Assembly: GCA_018907035.1 (NCBI GenBank)
Contig: JACCIC010000035.1
Location: forward strand, 310,001-374,000
Direction: 5' to 3'
Length of the DNA stretch: 64,000 nt
Source of the DNA: Sycobia sp. Sy_11
Lineage: Eukaryota; Arthropoda; Insecta; Hymenoptera; Epichrysomallidae
In this document: positions 49,298 to 60,500 of the stretch, piece by piece
Position numbering within the stretch: the stretch's first letter is position 1
How the letters are laid out: each line of letters begins with the position of its first letter
Made by a program: the position numbers and the translations under genes
The notes under the pieces: generated by a model
The model's database searches: none
Seen by the model: only the letters and a program-made list of their open reading frames with translations
What the model was told of the DNA's origin: nothing

Positions 49298-51614
49298 TTT
49301 TTCGCTGAAGGTTCATAATTGTTAAAATATAGCTATAGTTTTTGCTCTGATTATTGTGTAAAATAAAAATGTGTTTTATAATGTAATTAACTTATTACAA
49401 AATGATTTTTATGATTTTTAGATTGTTTAAAAAATGTTCTCAACACATTATCGGCTGGCCAGTTCATTACAAACCGGCTTTCGAAGTTTGACCAACTTAG
49501 TTCGAATCGTAGAAGTTGGTCCACGTGATGGACTACAAAATATTATGAATATACTACCAACATGTACAAAAATCGAATTAATAAATCAGTTGTCAGAAAC
49601 GGGGCTTCGTTCAATCGAAGTAACAAGTTTTGTATCGCCCAAATGGGTACCTCAGATGGCTGACAGTACGGAAGTATTTAATGGAATAACGAAAAATCCT
49701 AAAGTCGAGTATTCTGCCCTTGTACCTAATCTAAAGGGCCTAGAGCAAGCAATATGCGTGGGTGCTAAAGAAGTTGTTCTGTTTACTGCTGCTTCTGAAA
49801 CTTTCACACGAAAAAACATTAACTGCTCGATCGCCGAAAGCATAAAAAACTGCAAAGAAATAAGAGACATGTGTAAACAAAAAAAGATTCGAACTAGAGG
49901 TGTTATATCATGCGTTGTTGGTTGTCCTTACGAAGGAGATGTAAACCCTACGGAAGTTGCCAAACTGGCCGAGGCACTGCTGGATATGGGATGTTTCGAA
50001 GTCGCCCTCGGTGATACTATAGGCGTTGGCACTCCTAAGAAAATAAGATCGTTGTTCAAAGAATTGAAAAAAATGACTGGGGGTGATGTATGGCGATTTG
50101 CTGCTCATTGTCACGATACCTATGGGCAAGCCTTGGTTAATATATTAGAATTTCTAGAACAAGGTGTTCGTGTTTTCGACTCTTCTGTAGCTGGACTAGG
50201 AGGTTGCCCATATGCTCCGGGTGCTTCGGGCAATGTATCCACAGAAGATTTATTGTATCTTTTAAATGCAGAAGGAATGACATCCGGAGTAGATTTGGAT
50301 AAAGTTATTAAAGTTGGAGAGTTTATTTGCGAGCAAATACCTACAATAAACAACTCTAAAGTTGGAAATGCTACCCTATCAAAGGAAAAACGAGCCACAA
50401 ATCAATGTTAAATTATTGCTTCACTTACTGACTTATATTTTCTGGTTGTTCAATTAATTTCGATGTATTACTTTATATCGCTACAAGTTACCAGATATTT
50501 TCTTATTTTCATGTAATAAATGTAAAAAATGTATAAATCTATTTTCATGCATTTAACTACAGCAGACTTATAAAATATATTATTTTTATACGAACACTTA
50601 TTTACATTGAGTTATTTATTATATACTGTTATACCTTCCGTCGACAATTTAGCTCGCCTTAAAGTATAAAAAAGGAAAACTTTCAGTTATCGCATTTTTA
50701 CATGGTTTTTAAAATAATATTTTTAAATTTTTACTTCTTATGATTATAAAAAATAAGAAAAATAGAGTTTTGTTCTATTAATACACAAAAGGGTTGTTTT
50801 TTTAAAGAAAATAATGATAGATAAATATATTCTCATCTTTGAGTTTAAAAGAAAAAATACCTCTCGACCGTGTTGAGCTCCTTCATGACACTGAAAACAG
50901 TAGAAAATCTTCTTAGATTCGTCAGGTAGCATCAAGGCTCGAATTGGTACGACAGCGTGAAGTAGATCAATAGACCAATTGGAACCACAATTTGGCTCCA
51001 ACGTTCTCAAATACGCGCATTCAACTTGAGTATGTTTTGGGTCGTTTTGACATTCATCGGAGCATACTGGAAGACCACAGCCATGATCGCAAGAAAAAAG
51101 TGTACAGTTACTTTTATAACAGCATACGCACATTGGTGGATACTTTTTGTAGCTACGAGGTCCTAATACTACAGCAACATCTGCGTATACGAATTCATCA
51201 CATTCTATGTCACGAGTGGCGAACATTCCTCGACCACCTGTAACATTCATTAAGTAAACATATCAAATTGTGAAATAAATTTTTAGACATTTTAATTTAA
51301 TCGGATTTGCAAACGACTTAATATACGACATTAATAAAAATCATTGAGCACTTGCATTGATAAAAAATTATCACAAATCTCCTATAAAAATATCAGAGAA
51401 TTCTATGGCTGATTCGAGAAAATTTGAAACAAAATTTTCAAGTTATTTTAAATGATCTGTAAGTGTTTTATCGCCGTTCATATTCATATCACCTTGTGTT
51501 TTAGAATGGAAATCCCTATTCTTAACATCGGAATTTAAAAATATTTTAAAAAATTAATGAAAAATTTTTATGTAAAATTATTATTTTATGATACAGAATA
51601 TTTATTTTTAATTA

Positions 51615-51667
<53 letters not shown>

Positions 51668-52279
51668 AAATATAGCCAGCTTTTGTTTATACAATTTTAA
51701 TGTAAAAACAGTTTTGAATAGTAAAAATAAAATTATTATAACACATAAAATATGTACTAAATTTTTAACTATTTAAAGCATATATTTAATTCTATATAAC
51801 TGTTTTTTAAGGAATATTAAATATTCAATGGTCCGTAGGTTAAGATTTTATTTTTTGCCTGTGTTGATAAAATCTCTTAAATACAAGTTACAAAAAATGA
51901 GTCGTTAATTATTTTCCTAAAGTACCTATATTCCATGAAATATTATGTTGCTTTATTCTGCCAAAAACAATAAATATATGTGTAACTATTAACTATAAAA
52001 GTAAAATAATGATGGTTCAATAAATTATTAATGCATGTAAAATAAATTAATGTAAGCTTGAAAGTTTATATATAGAGATTTAACTACAATAGTAAATGTA
52101 CTTTGTACAACTAATACTTTTAAAATATTAATTACCATAATCGCTATTTTAAATAAAAACTTTTTGTACATACTTAGTTTAGAATAGCGAATTTCCCAAG
52201 CTGTCGATTGAAACGATTTTGATAGTTTACTGTGCTGCAAATGTAATCGCAATTGGGCATCAACCATTTTTGCATCCAT
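43459..52279 (-). CDS. SET and MYND domain protein, arthropod SmydA type
   Basis: Eight coding exons on the minus strand are 52174-52279, 50861-51237, 44508-44873, 44290-44424, 43948-44134, 43795-43890, 43641-43735 and 43459-43578, all in phase, giving 493 aa. SmydA-type proteins (relatives of Drosophila msta) are expected to be SET-fold lysine methyltransferases; substrate and localisation are unknown. The split SET domain begins SGRGMFATRDIECDEFVYAD. A MYND zinc finger follows (CVCCYKSNC...CSDEC...H...C). The SET core has NHECIPNT and ITMSYVDLLWDT, and the Cys-rich post-SET follows (FICQCARCSDATECGSLLGA). A second Cys pair (CNGCG) and a C-terminal helical region with cysteines follow. The ATG at 52279 is the first in frame. 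Intron 3 (44425-44507) must use a GC donor to keep the frame. Intron 2 (44874-50860) contains the HMG-CoA lyase gene on the other strand. Confidence 0.88.
44874..49433. other. Intronic sequence 3' of the HMGCL start (left part of SMYD intron 2)
   Basis: This AT-rich DNA contains a CATA/TACA-type tandem tract (about 46567-46645), (TA)n arrays (48571-48621 and 48780-48829) and an (ATTT)n run (about 49260-49302). I see no exon. The last few hundred bases should contain the promoter and 5' UTR of HMGCL: TTTTTAG ends at 49420, 13 bp before the ATG, so a spliced 5' leader is possible. Confidence 0.5.
48571..48829. repeat. Two (TA)n arrays upstream of HMGCL
   Basis: TA arrays at about 48571-48621 and 48780-48829 lie within SMYD intron 2. 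Confidence 0.85.
49434..50411 (+). CDS. HMGCL: Hydroxymethylglutaryl-CoA lyase, single coding exon
   Basis: An uninterrupted 325-aa frame has the same length as the human enzyme. It cleaves HMG-CoA to acetyl-CoA and acetoacetate in the mitochondrial matrix, the last step of leucine breakdown and of ketogenesis. Residues 1-24 are Arg/Ser-rich without acidic residues, fitting a mitochondrial presequence. Catalytic and metal-site motifs are intact: VEVGPRDGLQN (R31, D32), AAHCHDTYG (H225, H227) and the signature GLGGCPYAPGASGN with catalytic Cys258. The C terminus ends ATNQC, so the peroxisomal C-K-L ending of mammals is absent. The gene lies wholly inside intron 2 of the SMYD-type gene, on the opposite strand. 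Absence of coding introns could mean ancestral intron loss or retroposition, but intact motifs argue for function. Confidence 0.95.
   Translation: MFSTHYRLASSLQTGFRSLTNLVRIVEVGPRDGLQNIMNILPTCTKIELINQLSETGLRSIEVTSFVSPKWVPQMADSTEVFNGITKNPKVEYSALVPNLKGLEQAICVGAKEVVLFTAASETFTRKNINCSIAESIKNCKEIRDMCKQKKIRTRGVISCVVGCPYEGDVNPTEVAKLAEALLDMGCFEVALGDTIGVGTPKKIRSLFKELKKMTGGDVWRFAAHCHDTYGQALVNILEFLEQGVRVFDSSVAGLGGCPYAPGASGNVSTEDLLYLLNAEGMTSGVDLDKVIKVGEFICEQIPTINNSKVGNATLSKEKRATNQC
50412..50860. other. HMGCL 3' UTR and end of SMYD intron 2
   Basis: HMGCL 3' UTR probably ends shortly after the AATAAA at 50515-50520. The remaining bases are AT-rich intron up to the minus-strand donor (GTATTT) at 50860. No other feature is seen. 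Confidence 0.5.
50515..50520 (+). promoter_or_regulatory. Polyadenylation signal AATAAA for HMGCL
   Basis: This canonical hexamer lies 104 bp after the HMGCL stop codon (50409-50411), ahead of the convergent SMYD exon that ends at 50861. Confidence 0.55.
51238..52173 (-). other. Intron 1 of the SMYD-type gene
   Basis: This AT-rich intron lies between the exon ending KL and the exon starting SGRGMFATRD. It contains a (TA)n array at 51617-51662 and nothing else I can identify. Confidence 0.6.
51617..51662. repeat. (TA)n microsatellite
   Basis: A perfect TA array in SMYD intron 1. Confidence 0.85.
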
Positions 52280-53238
52280 GATAATATTAAAATACAATTA
52301 CTCTATTTAAATTTATATTTCTTTCACGATTAATGTTATAAAATTACAGTGAAGAGTTTATCTAGTTTTAAATCAAACTCTTTTGTTCTTGTCCTCTCTA
52401 GTAGACCAACGTCAGTTTACTGCAGGAGTTGTTCAAACGATTTCTTGTGACCAAGTGTAACTTACTTAGTTTAAAATAGCTTTCGAATTCCACATACATA
52501 GGCTTACATTGTAGGTAGCTATATTGAGCTCGAGATTGAAAGAGTAGAAAGATCTATTCAATTAACAAAAAGAATTACGCGTAAAGTAATTACGATTTTA
52601 ACATAGTCTAGTCTTCTAATTGGTTATTTTAATTGTAAATACTTTACTGTTTCTCAAAAAAATTATTGTATATTATATTATTAATCTTTTCTGTCAATAT
52701 AAAATATAAATACATATCCAACGATATATTGGCATGCATACTATGTAATTAGAGCTTTGAATTTTATTGTTATTTATGTATATAGTATATAACAATAAAC
52801 AGATAATTTTCATTAAGTCGATACCCAAAAAATATATGTATTATCTAAGAAATTTCGTTTATAAACAGATACAAAATCGATCCAAAAAAGATATTTTCAG
52901 CAAAAAATCGTTCTATCTACAAATATCTTAAAATAAAAATCTCAGAATATAAACCTTCAGAGTCAATATATAAAATGATAGTAAAATTGATCTCTCGGTA
53001 TACTTGTTACTTACACATTCAATAATATTGCTAACACAGAATCTTACGACCATGAAAAATATGAAAAAAACATTCGTTTGAGAAATTATGCTATTTACAA
53101 CATAAAAAAAACTTTTAGTTTTATAATAAAAAAAAATTCATTCGAGATATCGACTTTTTTTATTAGACCGGTATTGTCAGTGATCGTTTCATTCAATCAT
53201 AAAAGGAATACGGCTGTGCACTTGCGAGGCCATATTGT

Positions 53239-53305
<67 letters not shown>

Positions 53306-55400
53306 GTCTATTAGAAAACTGCTGTTGACAAATATACTGATAGTATTTTTTTAATAAAAAATTAATCTTGTTAACTTTCAAATGAGCAAGATACAATGAC
53401 TGACGTGCAAGGGTGCTCGAACTCAAATGCACCGCGCGCTGCTCGGCATAGCAGCCTTTAGTGACAAATCCAAAATGAAAAGTTATATCAAAAATGCTTT
53501 TGGTCGTTATACCGCCTCTATGTACTAGTTTCACGATTTTTCCAGCGCTAATAATAATATTATGCACTGTAAATAAAAAGATAGTTTTAACAACTTTAGA
53601 TCGGATAAACAGAGCCTTGGTAACCAATATTCATATTTGGCCGAGCAAATATAAGGAGTAATAGTGTGTTATACTGGGTTATGAAATCAATCAACTGAGA
53701 TCTCTTGTACATGTTAAATACCCCAGTGAAGACAAGCCCATGACAAGAGTTCAATTTTTTTATGAACTATAAATATATAGTCTATTAAAATCACATTGGC
53801 CCTTAAAATAGCAAGAATTTTATTCACCGTCTCCAGAACTGTATAATTGGTCTATATTGTTTTGTTTTATCATACGGAGAAATTTTATTTAAAAATTAAA
53901 TAACTAGACAGATTATAAAAGCTTTTGTCGTTACCACAGCTTTGGAACTGAACGTGTCCGATATAAACGCTGCTCACTCATTCACGCCCAGATAAAGTAC
54001 CTAAAAAATTTTGCGATGTATATTTCTTATAGTATATAAAGCTAAGATGAGAATGAACTTATCTGCAGTCTATTCCATTACAATTCGTACTCTTTGGTTT
54101 TTAGAAATTTAGAAAATTCTGAATTCAATTATCGCTTTCAAATATGGTCTATATGAAACTATATAGATATTAATTTTAAAAATGAATTGTACAGAAAAAT
54201 TGAAAAGTACAAATTCATGATTATTATAACTTGTTAATTTCATGTGTGGGCGAAGTTGTGACGGAATATATTAATAATAATTCAAAATAAATTTATTTAG
54301 TTTCCCAGCTCATTTAAGAAATATGATTGCATAGTAAGATAAGTAATTTCTATATGAGTGAATTTCTTTATTGTAATAATATTTGAACATAATCTAATAG
54401 GGAATTTTAATCAAATTTTGCTTGTTATAAAAACAAGCAACAAATTAAAATCTTATCACGTTGATATTTTATTATAAGTCTATGAAAAATTCTTAAACTT
54501 TTCAATAACTGGACCATATAGCGATCGTCGAGACAGAGAATTCTATAGCAATTATATATAAATATATATCACATTATATATTATATATAGAATTAATTAT
54601 ACTACGTTTTACTTATTTTAATTTAATTTTAACATTGACATATAATATTTTTTCAACTTAGTGTTAAAGTTTTGTAATTTTTTTCTCAAGTAAATTAGAG
54701 ATCAACTCAATTATCAATTATCTGCTATCTTCCTAAGTGACTAGAGGTAAGCTTACATAATTTATTTTCATCTTTTTGCTATATGATTTGTTATTAATAA
54801 ATTTTCTTGAAATTTTTAAATACTTAAGTAACAGTGACTGTTGGATATTAAACGATTAAATTCTGTAGGATGTAAACATGTACATATTATGTATTACAGA
54901 AATATAATCTGACGTAAGAACTGAATAAAAGTATCATTCATTTATTCCTCGCATTAAACTTCATAGGTACATATCGAGCTGAATTCTCAATACACGCATA
55001 TCATTCTACTTTGTGTTCTTTATAAGTCACCATGACGACTGACCGCACCGAAGGTAGATTGTTCAATGTACCGTATATTAAGTTTATGTCTATTCAAGCT
55101 TTGGTGTTTTGATACAGTATTTAAGATATGACTAGGTATTATTATTCTGATAACAACAATATTTAGCAAAAATTATTTGCCCATTTAATTTGATAAACCC
55201 TCCATTATTCCTGTAAACTTCATTTAGTACTGTTTTTCTATTGTTTTGATTAACAAGTATATGATAACGCCTGTGTGCCGGTTGATTTCTTGTTTCAGAA
55301 ATATTAAAACTGTTTATCTATTTGAAGTTTTTACAGAGAAAAATGAAATATATTTTAAAATAATTACAAAAATTAAAAACTAATATTTAACTATTTACAG
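52280..55400. other. Divergent intergenic region between SMYD-type gene and eys
   Basis: The right side should contain the untranslated and first coding exon of eys, which I could not identify. A (TA)n array lies at 53243-53300. A patch of higher GC at about 53390-53600 gives a minus-strand open frame of mixed composition with no recognisable domain. The rest is AT-rich. Confidence 0.4.
53243..53300. repeat. (TA)n microsatellite
   Basis: A perfect TA array in the intergenic region left of eys. Confidence 0.85.
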
Positions 55401-57476
55401 ATTTTTAAAAATAATTGCTTTAACATGGCACAAGAAATCTATTACAATTTGCATAGCATTAACAATAGTTGTATCGATGGGTCAAGATTGCAGTGAAAAT
55501 CCTTGTATGTATGGAATTTGTGTAGACGATCCTAAAAGGTAAATTTTGAAAATCAAATGTATTAAACTATTTCTTATCAATTTATTTCTTGTTTATTTAT
55601 TAAAAAAATTTTATATTAATTTTTGTTTGTTGTCAAGCAAGTATTAGAAATCGTTTTTACGACATTGTGTATGTATAGACAACACATCTTGTCTAAGAAT
55701 GTATGAAACAAACAGATAGTTCTATCACTATTTACGTACATATAATGCATTATCAGCATACACATATTTATATTTTTATCTTACTTGAAAAATATTCCGA
55801 TAGTATTTATTAGTTGATTAAATTGAATGCACAGTATCAAATTGTTTATAAAAATTATTAAAAATAGCATCGATAAATTTTTTTTAAATTAATAATATAT
55901 ACACATCGATATATTAATTTTGTTATAATCTTAATTTCATTTATATTTTTAATTTATTTGACATACTTGAAACACAGTATAAAGTCTAATGCGTAATTAT
56001 TTTTTAAAATAAGAAGATTTAGCGTCTAATACTACTCTTTAAAATAGATAAACAATTGCAAGGATTTTGGTCCAGTTTGATCCTTTTCATCACCTTTCTA
56101 TTGGAATTATTATTTAGTTTTTTGAATATTTTAACAATTACATAATATATTCTCCTTTAAAGTTAATATCGTAGAGAGTTATAATATTCTATTTTAAATA
56201 CGATAAAATATATACTTTTGTTAATTTTTTATCAATCAAACTGAGAAAAAAGATATATGAAATTTTTTTACAATGTATAGTCCTTGAAGAGAAGTCGAAG
56301 AGGCTCAAAATTTTAGGTGTTGCAAATAGGGAAATTTTGGTGAAGGGCCAGTCAGATTATTTTTTACTAAGCAATTAATTTTGATTTTAATATGTTAGGT
56401 TTTATATTCAGTAATTATATTATATAAATTTATTAAAAAGACTGTAAGACCGATAAAAGTATTTATTAGCTTAATAATTTATATCACTCGACACAAGTAA
56501 AAGTATATAATATTATTTAAATGACTAAATTTTCCTTTAGTAGCCTTAAAATTCTGTTAAAATTTTGTTAAAATTCTGTTAAAATTCTGCAGTTGTGTTA
56601 TTAGCCAAATTGCTTTGCTAAATTACAATATTGAGGGATAAAGTCTATACATAAAACATATTTATGAAAGAATAGTATACTTAGAATGTTTTAATAAAAA
56701 ATCAAATAAATATATATGATTTCAGTTCTTATCGATGTTACTGTATAGATGGATACACCGGTATCAATTGCGAAATTAATTGGGATGATTGCTGGTCTAA
56801 TCCTTGTTTGAATGGTGGTACATGTAATGATGCTATAGCATCTTATAATTGCACATGCACGGAAGGTTTCGTAGGTATGAACAGCTCTTTATGCTTTCTA
56901 ACCGTTTGCAATCTTTATCGATTCGCAAGATATCCGATAATAAAAATACAAAATTATTTCTCATTCTTTTAGGATTGACTTGTGAACAAAGGTACAGCGA
57001 ATGCATGAATCATCCATGTTTAAACAATGGTACTTGCTTAGATTATAATGGATTTACTTGTCAATGCCTTGAAGGATTTTTAGGTAAATTGCATTTATCT
57101 TTAATTCAATTTACTACAGGCATTGTAATCATTTCACACAGACATATTTTTTCTATGATTAAAATTTTTTGTTCACTTAAATATTTATAGGTGAATTTTG
57201 TGAAATTGATGTCTCTGTTTGCAACAATACCATTTGTAAAAATTTTGGAGAATGCATCGAAGGTCCAGGACTATCGTTCATGTGTCAGTGTCCAGAAGGC
57301 TGGACAGGAAAATTTTGTGAAACGGATATTAATGAGTGTATTGCTTCACCTTGCCAAAATGGGGGACTATGTATCAACACACCTGGAACTTATACATGTG
57401 CCTGTTTATTTGGTATGCGTTTTTAATAATGATATATAGCATATGCAACTAGCTACATAAACCAAATGTATATACA

Positions 57477-57534
<58 letters not shown>

Positions 57535-60500
57535 TATATATACAATGCTGAGGACCATTAATAGCAAATATAATCAATTCTTGTTTACAAATGAAAAACA
57601 ATAAATACATTTTTTAGCGCTTATCAAAAAAAAAAAAAAACAAAATATTTTTTAAAAATCATTTTTTGTACTTTACTCATTGCCTTTTATAGTTATATGT
57701 ACAAATTTCGTCGATGTATTTATATTTTTTAAATACAATTTATTCCTTATTTGATCCCAATAAGCTAATGTTTACAAGCTCTTTCGGAAGTACAATATAT
57801 ATTCAAATATTTTTTAAAAATATTTTTATATTTACATTGAAATCTTTATTAATAGTTAATAATACATCAGTTAAAATCAATATTTGATCATCTAAATTTC
57901 TGGATGTGTACATCAATCATACGGTGTTCGGACAAGTATTTAAAATACTTACATTGGCTAATATATATATTCTAAATGAATAGTGAATAAAATAAATTAT
58001 TCTTTGTGCAGTTATATTAGTCGAACATTATATAGAAAGTTTAAGTAATTAATCGACGCCATTCTAAAATTGATGTAGATAGGAACTTGAGAAAATAAAT
58101 GGATGATGAGATGATAAGACTTAATTTTACTTACATGTTATACACCGATTTATCTTCTTTTGGCTGTGCCTACTTTTTTTATAGCTTCAGAACGCAACTG
58201 TTGTTTATCTGAGCTTTACATATAATTTGAAATTATTTAAAGTTTTACATATTGCCTTTTAAGGGTAACATATTTATGATACCGTTCGTTTTAAAATATC
58301 ATTCAGTACTCTATTCCGTATAAATAAGATGTTCAACAATTTTAGAAGATCTCATACATTTATTTATCGCATATGTTATTTTATTATTCTAAATAATATC
58401 GATTTTTCTAAATAATAAAGAAATCCAAAAATATTTTAGGTTTTACTGGCAAAGATTGCGATAAGAATATCATTCCATGTCAAAATAATCCTTGTCAAAA
58501 TAATGCAGTATGTTTGTTTGAAGATGCTCAACCAGTTTGCTACTGCGTACCAGATTACCATGGAATCTATTGTGAATTAAGATATGATGATTGTGAATCC
58601 AAGTATGCTCATTGCGAAAATGGGGGCACATGCGTAGATGGAGTAAACAACTTTACTTGTTCCTGTCCGTCTCAATTCACAGGAGACAAATGCTCTATTC
58701 TTATCGATAATGCAAAGGATGTTTTAACTATCTTCTCTAGTACTCAAACAACTAAATTGCCAAACATACTTGATGCTACTACTAGTTCTCATGTATCCAA
58801 AGATACTGCTATGACTGACATTTTAGAAACAACTTTTACTACTGAAGCAATTGAAATAAGCACTGTGCAAGGTATAACCAGAAGTGCGGATACGTCGGAC
58901 ATTACTGAAACAAAAGAAGTCTTCACAATTCCCATTGATAGCCGTCCGAAAAATGATGAAAATGAATTTATGTCAATTAAGCCAGAGTATACTACTCCAG
59001 AGGACGAAACAACGTACATTCCTGGAGTTCAAGACTTAACGAGTACAACGATAGACGAAGTTAATACTTTCGCAGTATATACTACTGAATCAATAAGCGA
59101 TGTTCATCCTATTCAAACTCCAGATAGTCGAGGATTAACAACTACACAGTCAACTATATCTGATAATGCAGCCTTAGACCATTCTCTCGAACTACCGGAT
59201 ATGCTTACAACATTGACAACAACTTCAATTGAGTTTAGTAAAGTATCAACAACCAATGACGTAGTTAATGAAAACATATCTATAAGTACCATTGCTTCTG
59301 AGATGTCAAGTTTTACAAATTTATTTGAAAATATACTAACATCTGCTACCTTATCGACAATCACGTCATCTATGAAAGCTCCTGTGGATGCAGACTATGG
59401 TGAAACGATAACAAGTAATTCTACTATGTTTACTATTCCAGAAAAAGCCCATCCTAGTGAAATAACTACAATGACTGAAATGTATACTACTGTTTCTTCC
59501 TCGCCTTTTTCACGCGACATGACCAGTAAAAGTACTAAAGTAGATTCAAGCACATACTACTTTGACCATACAATTCCAAGCTCGACAACCACAAAAGAAG
59601 ATGAAACAATAAGTTCAGCAACTAATATACCTGATTTTACGACAGTAACAGAGTTTTATAAACAAACTTTTGGAATGGATATCGATAAGACTGAAACGAC
59701 AAACATTTCTACTACTCCAGAATATCGAATGATACATAGTTGTACAAGAGATCAATGTGCAAATACTTCACACTGTTTGTACAATTCTACTGAAGTAAAT
59801 ATCGAATTTTCTAAAAAAACATCTATTTTTAAATACATGCCAAAGTTTTTTTAATTTTAAAAAGGGTAACTTCAAAAACATGCGCTAATGAATAGGAAAT
59901 AATTCACCAACCTTATCTTAAATAAAAAATAAGTCTTTTTAAATAGTTATTAACAAATAAATTTTCTTTCCTTACATCTTTTATTTGTTCATAAAACATA
60001 TTTCAGTATTGGGAATACAACGCTACCGGCAAAATATAAACACAACTAAATGTTTTCAATAACTATCGATACTTTAAATTATCATTTATAAATCATTTAC
60101 ATAAGAATAGAAAACTATTTTTACGTCTGCTTTTTTTAAAAGTTACTGAGCTTAATTAGCTATTTTAACTTTATACTAATAATTATCATTTAAGCAAAGA
60201 AATATCGATTTTTTGACAATTTTACTGCATACTATTCAATGTTTCATACTTTATCCACTATTCATATTTCAATGTTTTCAATGAATGAGATTTTAGCAAA
60301 AATAATGAAAAATTAACCTGTTCTAGAGACTTTACTATTTGCTTTTACATTTCTTTTGATGAATAGGTGATTATATGTGATAAATTCTCTTGTTTCAATA
60401 GGATATCTTACTAAATTTTAATATAATAATTTTTTAAATTTTTTTTACAAAATATTTCAAATTTGGAGCAATAATTTATTAATTATTTACAGTGTGATTG

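Noticed and set aside
53193..53627. 144-codon minus-strand frame left of eys
   Set aside because: Part of it reads through a (TA)n array and the remainder matches no family I recognise; no splice or start support.
59755..59854. Read-through end of eys exon 5 to the TAA at 59852
   Set aside because: A GTAAAT donor at 59795 joins in phase to CDCSYQNNC, which completes the EGF pattern; the read-through tail is intron-like.
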